The notes beneath the pieces are model-generated. The model was given only the letters and a program-made list of their open reading frames with translations, did not search any database and had not been told where the DNA came from. Of a stretch of 5,760 nucleotides of DNA, positions 1 to 4,747 are shown in pieces (the stretch's first letter is position 1; each line of letters begins with the position of its first letter). The translations under genes and the position numbers were made by a program. Source of the DNA: Candidatus Brevefilum sp. (GTDB lineage: Bacteria > Chloroflexota > Anaerolineae > Anaerolineales > Anaerolineaceae); contig SLIC01000272.1 in the NCBI GenBank assembly GCA_007135845.1, positions 1-5,760 on the forward strand, in the 5' to 3' direction.

Positions 1-441
1 AGATAGTTCCCTGGCGAGTTTGTGCGCCTGATCTTCAATATCCATGCGACGTAAAACATCCCAGGCCTTTTCACGGTCTTTTTTAGAAAATTGGTGCAAA
101 AGTGTCGGCCATGTTCTGGCATAGCCCAAACGACCAGAAAGCACATTGATCATCACACTTGAGCGTCTAACAAGGTTAAAGTGCTGAAAAATCATGCCAA
201 TCTTTCGTCGTGCTTTCCGCAAACTCTCACCCTCAAGTTTTGCCAGGTCAACACCATTCCAGATGATTTCACCCTCTGTCGGGTCAATTAAACGGTTGAT
301 GCAGCGTAAAACCGTCGATTTTCCAGACCCTGACAAACCAATCACAACTAAAAATTCACCGTCTGGCACGGTAAAACTGACATTATCAACAGCCAGTGTA
401 CCATCCTCATAAATCTTGGTTAAATTTCGAATTTCCAGCAT
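1..441 (-). CDS. phnC: Phosphonate-type ABC transporter ATP-binding protein, 3' part missing at window edge
   Basis: This is the ATPase subunit that would energise import of phosphonate, phosphite or a similar phosphorus compound from the cytoplasmic face of the membrane. The 147 visible residues begin MLEIRNLTKIYEDGTLAVDN. Walker A is GLSGSGKST at residues 35-43 (Lys41), the Q-loop Gln is residue 86, and the stretch NLVRRSSVMINVLSGRLGY (89-107) is the typical PhnC signature after the Q-loop. The reading frame runs off the left edge exactly at Leu-Ser of the expected LSGGQ motif, so the helical-domain end, Walker B and H-loop lie outside. PhnC proteins are usually about 250-270 residues, so a little over half is here. 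The ATG at 441 is chosen because AAAAGG sits 8 nt upstream and the sequence aligns with normal PhnC N-termini. The gene follows phnD on the same strand after 91 nt. The family is certain; whether the substrate is phosphonate, phosphite or phosphate cannot be read from the ATPase. Confidence 0.93.
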   Translation of the reverse strand, partial: MLEIRNLTKIYEDGTLAVDNVSFTVPDGEFLVVIGLSGSGKSTVLRCINRLIDPTEGEIIWNGVDLAKLEGESLRKARRKIGMIFQHFNLVRRSSVMINVLSGRLGYARTWPTLLHQFSKKDREKAWDVLRRMDIEDQAHKLARELS

Positions 442-449
442 AATAATTA

Positions 450-455
450 CCTTTT
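450..455 (-). promoter_or_regulatory. Ribosome binding site of phnC
   Basis: AAAAGG on the minus strand lies 8 nt before the ATG at 441. It is a moderate match to the Shine-Dalgarno consensus and supports this start codon. Confidence 0.6.
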
Positions 456-482
456 CGTTAGCTGTAATCTAATATTTTATAC

Positions 483-508
483 AAAAAGGGGCTGGAAGAT
501 CCAGCCCC
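483..508 (-). terminator. Intrinsic terminator-like hairpin between phnD and phnC
   Basis: Read on the minus strand, GGGGCTGGA (508-500) pairs perfectly with TCCAGCCCC (496-488) around a 3-nt loop, and five T follow (487-483). This is a GC-rich 9-bp stem plus U-tract, a standard rho-independent terminator shape. It lies inside the operon, 24 nt after the phnD stop and 42 nt before the phnC start. It is therefore best read as a partial terminator, or as a 3' stabilising hairpin, that keeps phnD mRNA in excess over phnC. The T-tract is short, which fits leakiness. The structure is seen directly; the attenuation role is inferred. No separate promoter for phnC is evident in the remaining gap. Confidence 0.75.
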
Positions 509-532
509 CATTTGATTGTGGTGGTACAGATC

Positions 533-1438
533 CTAATTTAGGAAAGTGGATAAGTCGACGCCAGCTGCTTGCAAGATTTGTCTGAATGGCTCATAGAATG
601 AGTCGTCTCGAGCGGCAAGCTCAGTCCACTCGTAAGCCTGGAAGATCGCATCGAGTCCTTCTTCAGTTTCATGGATCGTCAACAGGACACCGTTGATCTG
701 GTCGCGTAATTCCCTCGGCATCGATGGGTGATATTGAACACCATCATTGGGCACATCGACGGTAACTTCAATTACCGTGAGCGCTTCCATCACATCTGGG
801 AAATCTTCGACGAGATTTGAGCGTGCGTCAACAAATGAAGCCCCAGCATCGCAGTCACCAGCATAAACAGCTGCAACGGCAGCATCATGGGAACCAGCAA
901 AGACAACACCTTCTAAGTCCGTGTCAGGGTCAACACCAGCAGCACCCAGGGTAAAGCTTGGAATGATCCAGCCAGAGGTGCTCAATGGGTCAACACCACA
1001 GAAGGTCTTGCCACCCAATTCGGACACACTGGTGATACCACTTTCGGTGCGGACAAAGATCTGTCCATTGTATGAAGCACTGCCTCGGCGTAACGACACC
1101 AGTTCAGCTTCAGCAACGCCACGTTCAGATGCCAGCATGTAGGCAAAGGTTGCCAGTGATGCCATGTGCGCATTGGTTGGATCTGCAGACATCGCTTCGA
1201 TCACACCAGCATATTCGGTTGCCACAAAGGGCTCAACAACCAGGCCGGTCTCTTCAAAAATGATGTCAGCCACATCCTGAAAACCTGCCAAAACCACATC
1301 GGTTTCGCCAGAGGGTACGAGTGCCCAAATGATGGGATTTTCCTCAGTTCCCAATTCAGCCTCAGCTGGACTGCAGCCCGCCAGGGCGAGACCGGCAATC
1401 ATCACAAGGGCAATCAAAAAATAAGATATACGTTTCAT
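533..1438 (-). CDS. phnD: PhnD-type phosphonate/phosphite/phosphate-binding lipoprotein
   Basis: This is the extracytoplasmic solute-binding subunit (301 aa, full length for the family) of the ABC importer whose ATPase is the next gene. The N-terminus has a Lys/Arg start, a hydrophobic stretch (residues 5-20) and the lipobox L-A-G-Cys22, so it should be lipid-anchored after signal peptidase II cleavage. The mature part shows PhnD-family blocks: the ELGTEENPIIWALVPSGE start (29-45), NAHMASLATFAYMLASERG (89-107), the anion-pocket loop DPLSTSG (150-156), and GSHDAAVAAVYAGDCDAG (182-199) followed by SFVDAR. Ser153, Thr154 and His184 sit where family members contact the phosph(on)ate group; this is from general knowledge of the fold and was not modelled. 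The start at 1438 has AAGGAG 5 nt upstream. PhnD relatives also include phosphite and hypophosphite binders (PtxB/HtxB), so the exact ligand remains open. No C-P lyase or phosphite dehydrogenase gene is visible here to decide it. Confidence 0.93.
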   Translation of the reverse strand: MKRISYFLIALVMIAGLALAGCSPAEAELGTEENPIIWALVPSGETDVVLAGFQDVADIIFEETGLVVEPFVATEYAGVIEAMSADPTNAHMASLATFAYMLASERGVAEAELVSLRRGSASYNGQIFVRTESGITSVSELGGKTFCGVDPLSTSGWIIPSFTLGAAGVDPDTDLEGVVFAGSHDAAVAAVYAGDCDAGASFVDARSNLVEDFPDVMEALTVIEVTVDVPNDGVQYHPSMPRELRDQINGVLLTIHETEEGLDAIFQAYEWTELAARDDSFYEPFRQILQAAGVDLSTFLN

Positions 1439-1443
1439 GTCTA

Positions 1444-1449
1444 CTCCTT
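1444..1449 (-). promoter_or_regulatory. Ribosome binding site of phnD
   Basis: AAGGAG on the minus strand, 5 nt before the ATG at 1438, is a strong Shine-Dalgarno sequence and fixes the start of the lipoprotein ahead of its signal peptide. Confidence 0.8.
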
Positions 1450-1470
1450 ATAGTAGAGATAGAGAGTGAA

Positions 1471-1483
1471 TGGTTACTAACCA
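1471..1483. repeat. Short palindrome at the predicted phnD transcription start
   Basis: TGGTT (1471-1475) and AACCA (1479-1483) form an inverted repeat with a 3-nt spacer. It sits just downstream of the phnD -10 box, where a repressor would block initiation. It is short, so chance is a real alternative. It shares the GGTT...AACC core with the palindrome at 1544-1559. Confidence 0.35.
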
Positions 1484-1488
1484 ACTTT

Positions 1489-1518
1489 AGTATAGTCGAT
1501 ATTTCAATGAATTTCCAA
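1489..1518 (-). promoter_or_regulatory. Predicted sigma-70-like promoter of the phnD-phnC operon
   Basis: On the minus strand TTGGAA (1518-1513) and TATACT (1494-1489) are separated by 18 nt. The -10 matches five of six consensus bases and the -35 four of six. Transcription would start near 1482 and give a leader of about 45 nt before phnD. The region is AT-rich, so other boxes are possible. A small palindrome overlaps the predicted start site. Confidence 0.45.
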
Positions 1519-1543
1519 TTAGAATTGTTAAGAATCAATTTTT

Positions 1544-1559
1544 AAGGTTAAAAAACCTT
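1544..1559. repeat. Palindrome upstream of the phnD promoter
   Basis: AAGGTT (1544-1549) and AACCTT (1554-1559) form a perfect 6-bp inverted repeat around AAAA. It lies 25 nt upstream of the proposed phnD -35 box. It could be an operator for either divergent operon. The AT-rich surroundings raise the odds of a chance match. Confidence 0.4.
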
Positions 1560-1675
1560 TACATTTATATGAAATACATCAAGAGTGCGTTATTCCTGAG
1601 ATTTACGAGTAAAAAATCCAGACCACCTGATGAAGTTACACTCGGTATTATTAATTGCATTACTAACAAAGCTCT

Positions 1676-1704
1676 TTGATTTTATAGGAAAACTGAGGTA
1701 CAAT
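1676..1704 (+). promoter_or_regulatory. Predicted promoter of the BMP-type uptake operon
   Basis: TTGATT (1676-1681) and TACAAT (1699-1704) are spaced by exactly 17 nt. The -35 matches four and the -10 five of six consensus bases. Transcription would begin near 1711, leaving a leader of about 180 nt before the lipoprotein start at 1893. That is unusually long and contains the folded element at 1727-1783. A perfect TATAAT at 1831-1836 is an alternative -10, but its only nearby -35-like hexamer (TTGTTA, 1805-1810) is 20 nt away, so I rank it lower. Confidence 0.5.
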
Positions 1705-1726
1705 CTCTATTGTTTTAGGTTGAATT

Positions 1727-1783
1727 TTAGCCTGTATGGAGAGAAATTGCCTTCTCAAGTATCGATAAAATCCATCAGGCTAA
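1727..1783 (+). promoter_or_regulatory. Structured 5' leader RNA element, class unknown
   Basis: The outer arms TTAGCCTG (1727-1734) and CAGGCTAA (1776-1783) pair perfectly over 8 bp. After a single bulged T (1735), ATGGA (1736-1740) pairs with TCCAT (1771-1775), making a nearly continuous 13-bp helix. Stacked directly on its 5' strand is a second hairpin, GAGAA/TTCTC (1741-1745 with 1752-1756) with loop ATTGCC. A 14-nt unpaired strand (1757-1770), which contains the palindrome TATCGATA, closes the top. No T-tract follows, so it is not a plain terminator. The position in the leader of a transport operon suggests a ligand-sensing or protein-binding RNA. I do not recognise the consensus of the purine, preQ1, fluoride, ZTP or glutamine riboswitches. 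Pairing is seen directly; function is inference. Confidence 0.5.
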
Positions 1784-1809
1784 TCTAATATAAATAGATA
1801 AGGTTTGTT

Positions 1810-1817
1810 AGGAGGTG
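1810..1817 (+). promoter_or_regulatory. Orphan perfect Shine-Dalgarno sequence in the leader
   Basis: AGGAGGTG is a full match to the 16S anti-Shine-Dalgarno tail but does not serve the lipoprotein gene. The next ATG (1839) is 21 nt away, and the real start (1893) has its own site. The only frame at normal spacing is a CTG-started hexapeptide (1822-1842, LENYNL, stop TGA). It may mark a tiny leader peptide, a ribosome standby site, or nothing. Confidence 0.35.
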
Positions 1818-1881
1818 GTATCTGGAAAACTATAATTTATGAGAGGTAAGAAAATTCTAAGAAAAACAATATTTTTACAAC

Positions 1882-1887
1882 AAGGAG
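1882..1887 (+). promoter_or_regulatory. Ribosome binding site of the BMP lipoprotein
   Basis: AAGGAG lies 5 nt before the ATG at 1893. This decides the start: the upstream in-frame ATG at 1839 has no site at proper spacing and would place 18 extra residues ahead of an otherwise standard lipoprotein signal peptide. Confidence 0.8.
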
Positions 1888-1892
1888 AAAAA

Positions 1893-3092
1893 ATGAAGCG
1901 AAAAGTTTGGTTATTGATATCCGTAATGCTGATTGCTTCTCTTGCTCTTGTAGGGTGTGCTGCAGATCCTATCGTAGAAGAGCCAGAGCCAGTGATTGAG
2001 GATCCAATTATTGAAGACCCAGTTGTTGAGGAGCCAGAGCCGGATCCAGTGGTTGAAGAACCGGAACCGGAACCAGTCGAAGAGGAACCCGAAGTTGAAG
2101 AACCCTTCAGAGTAGGGTTTGTGTATGTGGGTGTTCCCGTTGACTTTGGCTGGACCTATGAGCACGATCAAGGTCGCCAGGCAATTGAAGAGTATTTTGG
2201 CGATGCGGTCGAGACCTCTTTCGTTGAGGCCGTCGCAGTACCTGATTCTGAGCGTGTCTTCCGTGACTTTGCCCAGCAGGGTTACGATTTGATCTTTGGT
2301 AACTCATTTGGCTATATGGATCCCATGTACGAAGTCGCCACTGAATTTCCTGACACACTGTTCAGCCACTGCTCGGGTTTCACAACCCGTGAAAACATGT
2401 CCACTTATTTCGGACGCATCTACCAACCACGTTACCTGTCCGGGATTGTCGCTGGTTCTATGACGGAAACCAACCGAATTGGTTACGTTGCAGCCTTCCC
2501 AATTCCCGAAGTGATTCGTGGTATCAACGCCTTCACACTTGGTGTTCGCTCGGTTAACCCGGATGCGACCGTATCCGTAGTTTGGACCAACACATGGTTT
2601 GACCCGGTTGTCGAACGTGAAGCAGCCATGGCATTGCTGGATGAGGGCGTGGACATCATTGCCCAACACCAGGACACGACTGAGCCGCAAAGGGCTGCAG
2701 CGGAAGCTGGCGCCATGAGCATTGGATACAACTCAGACCACCGTGCATTTGTGGGTGACTCAGTGCTCACAAGCCCGATCTGGAACTGGGCTGGATATTA
2801 CATCGAATCTGTCAGACAGGCAATCGAAGGCACCTGGGAGACCCATGAGGTCTGGGGTTCCATGGAAGAAGGATTTGTGGGTCTGGCTGATTTCAGCCCA
2901 CTTGTCCCACAAGAAGTGATTGACTTGGTTGAAGAAGCCAAAGCAAATATTTTTGCTGGTAACGACGTTTTCTGTGGACCCATTTTCAACCAAGCTGGTG
3001 AGGAAATGGTTGCTGAAGGCGAATGTATGACCGACGGCGAAATGCTCAGCATCACCTGGTTTGTCGAAGGTGTGCTCGGCACAATCGATTAA
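1893..3092 (+). CDS. BMP-family (PnrA/Med-type) substrate-binding lipoprotein, probable nucleoside/purine binder
   Basis: This is the extracytoplasmic binding protein of a BMP-type ABC importer, 399 aa from the ATG at 1893. MKRK plus a hydrophobic stretch leads to the lipobox L-V-G-Cys22, so it should be membrane-anchored by lipid. Residues 25-71 are an acidic Pro/Glu/Asp/Val linker, and the periplasmic-binding fold follows (about 72-399). Family-like blocks are VGFVYVG (74-80), DFGWTYEHDQGR (84-95), FGRIYQPRYLSG (173-184), AQHQDT (257-262), IGYNSDH (277-283) and the C-terminal WFVEGVLG. Cys361 and Cys378 near the C-terminus could form a disulfide. BMP proteins typically bind nucleosides (PnrA, Med) and some homologues bind free purine bases. 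The ATPase and permease downstream are the nucleoside-type partners, which supports this role. The exact ligand cannot be read from sequence. Confidence 0.9.
   Translation: MKRKVWLLISVMLIASLALVGCAADPIVEEPEPVIEDPIIEDPVVEEPEPDPVVEEPEPEPVEEEPEVEEPFRVGFVYVGVPVDFGWTYEHDQGRQAIEEYFGDAVETSFVEAVAVPDSERVFRDFAQQGYDLIFGNSFGYMDPMYEVATEFPDTLFSHCSGFTTRENMSTYFGRIYQPRYLSGIVAGSMTETNRIGYVAAFPIPEVIRGINAFTLGVRSVNPDATVSVVWTNTWFDPVVEREAAMALLDEGVDIIAQHQDTTEPQRAAAEAGAMSIGYNSDHRAFVGDSVLTSPIWNWAGYYIESVRQAIEGTWETHEVWGSMEEGFVGLADFSPLVPQEVIDLVEEAKANIFAGNDVFCGPIFNQAGEEMVAEGECMTDGEMLSITWFVEGVLGTID
1965..2105 (+). repeat. Pro/Glu/Asp/Val-rich linker-coding repeat
   Basis: This stretch encodes residues 25-71 of the lipoprotein. 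Degenerate units of the form (V/I)(V/I)E(E/D)P, often extended by EP, repeat about seven times. There are no positive charges and the composition is strongly acidic, so it is probably an extended, disordered tether between lipid anchor and binding domain. The imperfect DNA repeats could expand or contract between strains. Confidence 0.85.
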
Positions 3093-3108
3093 ATCCGATC
3101 AAAATATT

Positions 3109-3145
3109 TTGGGGTAAGGCTTACGCTTTACCCCAATTTTTTTTT
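3109..3145 (+). terminator. Strong intrinsic terminator-like hairpin behind the BMP lipoprotein gene
   Basis: GGGGTAAGGC (3111-3120) pairs with GCTTTACCCC (3125-3134) over 10 bp, including one G-U pair, with the loop TTAC. TT/AA pairs extend the base by two, and nine T follow (3137-3145). It begins 16 nt after the lipoprotein stop. The downstream ATPase starts 33 nt after the T-tract with no obvious promoter of its own. The likely role is partial termination giving excess binding protein over ATPase and permease. Confidence 0.85.
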
Positions 3146-3178
3146 ATTTATTATTATTAGGAAAATAGCTAGGATGCC

Positions 3179-4741
3179 ATGAATGATCAAACTAAAAATA
3201 TAATTTTAGAGATGCGGGGCATCACCAAGCGCTTCCCAGGTGTGATTGCCAATGAAAACGTGGACCTTCATTTACATGAAGGTGAAGTGCTGGCGTTGCT
3301 AGGTGAAAACGGTGCAGGAAAAAGCACATTAATGAACGTCTTAGTAGGTCTTTACCGCCAGGATGAGGGTGAAATCCTTGTTCAGGGAGAACCTGTGCAG
3401 ATAGATTCGCCCCGTGATTCTTCTGAACTCGGAATCGGCATGGTGCATCAAAACTTTATGCTCGTACCTACCATGACGGTTGCAGAAAATATCATCTTAG
3501 GCATGACAGATCTACCCCTTGTTCCAGATATTCAAAAAATCACAAAACGGATCAGGGAGCTATCCGAACAATATCACTTAAAGGTGGATCCCACAGCAAA
3601 AATCTGGCAGTTAAGTGTTGGAGAACAGCAACGGGTTGAGATTTTGAAATTGATCTATCGAGGGGCAGATATACTAATTCTTGATGAACCTACTGCTGTG
3701 TTGACTCCTCAGGAGTCACACGATCTTCATGAAGTACTGAAGATCATGACAGCCGAGGAAAAGTCGGCCATTTTTATCACGCATAAAATGGAAGAAGTGA
3801 TGGAATTCTCAGATCGGGTGATGGTTTTGCAAAATGGAAAGGTAACGGCAACCCGAAAAACATCTGAAACTTCCCCAAATGAACTGGCACGCTTGATGGT
3901 TGGGCGCGATGTGTTGTTTCGCTTGGAAAAAGAGGACGTTGATCCGGGTGAAATCGTTCTAAAAATGGAAAATATCAAGGTTAAAGACGATCGTGGGCTG
4001 CCAGCACTGAATGATGTATCTTTAACCATTCACTGTGGTGAAATCTTAGGAATCGCCGGTGTTGCCGGAAATGGTCAGGGTCACTTGGCAGAAGTCGTTA
4101 CCGGTTTACGCAACCCAAACAACGGCAAAGTTTTCCTATCGGGCAAAGATGTCACAAAAAAGTCACCTCTAGGCATGATTAAATCCGGTGTCAGCCACAT
4201 CCCAGCAGATCGCATGGGAATGGGTACAGTCGGCAGCATGCAAGTGTCAGAAAACCTGGTCATGAAAGGCTATCGTAATGAACCAATCAGCACAGCTGGA
4301 GTCATTCGGCCTAAGAAAATTCTAGATTTTTCCAAGCGTATGATTGACTCATTCCGAATTGCAACACCTTCACCAAAAACCAGGGTTAAATTTCTCTCAG
4401 GTGGAAATATCCAGAAAACAATTCTTGCCAGGGAAATTGATGCCTGCGACGGATTACTGGTAGCCGTCTATCCATCGCGCGGCCTTGATGTTGGTGCAAC
4501 CGAAGCAGTTCGTAACATGCTGCTTGAACAGCGCCAAAAAGGCATGGGTGTCCTGTTAATTTCTGAAGATCTGGATGAATTAACCTCAATTGCTGATCGG
4601 ATTGCAGTGATGTTTGAAGGAAAGATCATGGGCATAATTGACTCTGATCATGCAGATATTGAAACGCTCGGTCTGATGATGAGTGGGACCAGGTTGGAAG
4701 AGGTTCAGAAAAAAGAATCGTCTGTTGAAGTAAAGGATTGA
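3179..4741 (+). CDS. Nucleoside-type ABC transporter ATP-binding protein with two ABC domains
   Basis: This 520-aa ATPase has the tandem-domain layout of NupO/YufO and RbsA and would drive import of the ligand delivered by the BMP lipoprotein. Domain 1 (about 8-250) is complete: Walker A GENGAGKST (42-50), Q-loop Gln91, signature LSVGEQQ (145-151), Walker B ILILDEP (165-171) and H-loop His202. Domain 2 (about 258-505) is degenerate in its own nucleotide site. Its Walker A is replaced by GVAGNGQGH (294-302, no Lys), its Walker B reads LLVAVYPSRGLDVG (426-439) with Val430-Tyr431 in place of Asp-Glu, and Glu463 stands at the H-loop. It keeps the signature LSGGNIQK (406-413). Hydrolysis should thus occur mainly at domain 1 Walker A with domain 2 signature. 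The ribosome site is weak: AGGA overlaps a short ATG-CCA-TGA frame 4 nt upstream. The permease begins 6 nt after the stop, so the two are co-transcribed. Confidence 0.94.
   Translation: MNDQTKNIILEMRGITKRFPGVIANENVDLHLHEGEVLALLGENGAGKSTLMNVLVGLYRQDEGEILVQGEPVQIDSPRDSSELGIGMVHQNFMLVPTMTVAENIILGMTDLPLVPDIQKITKRIRELSEQYHLKVDPTAKIWQLSVGEQQRVEILKLIYRGADILILDEPTAVLTPQESHDLHEVLKIMTAEEKSAIFITHKMEEVMEFSDRVMVLQNGKVTATRKTSETSPNELARLMVGRDVLFRLEKEDVDPGEIVLKMENIKVKDDRGLPALNDVSLTIHCGEILGIAGVAGNGQGHLAEVVTGLRNPNNGKVFLSGKDVTKKSPLGMIKSGVSHIPADRMGMGTVGSMQVSENLVMKGYRNEPISTAGVIRPKKILDFSKRMIDSFRIATPSPKTRVKFLSGGNIQKTILAREIDACDGLLVAVYPSRGLDVGATEAVRNMLLEQRQKGMGVLLISEDLDELTSIADRIAVMFEGKIMGIIDSDHADIETLGLMMSGTRLEEVQKKESSVEVKD
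4733..4737 (+). promoter_or_regulatory. Ribosome binding site of the permease, inside the ATPase gene end
   Basis: AAGGA lies in the last codons of the ATPase gene, 10 nt before the ATG at 4748. It supports translational coupling of ATPase and permease. Confidence 0.5.
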
Positions 4742-4747
4742 TCTATC

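Larger units (their letters stand above)
1439..1892. other. Divergent intergenic control region
   Basis: This 454-nt AT-rich region separates the two operons and contains no convincing protein-coding gene. It includes the phnD promoter and ribosome site (minus strand), two GGTT/AACC palindromes, a promoter for the BMP operon (plus strand), a structured leader RNA, an orphan Shine-Dalgarno sequence and the ribosome site of the BMP lipoprotein. Nothing recognisable was found in about 1561-1675. No clear Pho box of the enterobacterial (CTGTCAT) type was found, but regulators of this presumed phylum are poorly known. Confidence 0.7.

Noticed and set aside
194..412. Plus-strand open frame of 72 codons
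   Set aside because: It lies antisense inside phnC, whose minus-strand product matches family motifs over the whole stretch.
1622..1628. ACCACCT complementary to AGGTGGT at 1813-1819, a possible anti-Shine-Dalgarno pairing
   Set aside because: It lies upstream of the predicted transcription start near 1711, so it would not be in the transcript. A 7-bp match over this distance is readily chance.
1839..1892. Upstream in-frame ATG extending the BMP lipoprotein by 18 residues
   Set aside because: No ribosome site at suitable distance, and the extension would spoil a standard lipoprotein signal peptide. The ATG at 1893 has AAGGAG 5 nt upstream.
1711..1892. Known purine, preQ1, fluoride or ZTP riboswitch in the BMP leader
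   Set aside because: I looked for their conserved cores from memory and found none. The folded element at 1727-1783 has a different layout.
2304..2690. Minus-strand open frame of 128 codons
   Set aside because: It lies entirely antisense to the BMP lipoprotein gene, has no recognisable motif, and shares its region with several other antisense frames.
3174..3182. Two-codon frame ATG-CCA-TGA overlapping the ATPase start
   Set aside because: It could act as a start-stop element, but such a short match is expected often by chance and its ribosome site is weak.
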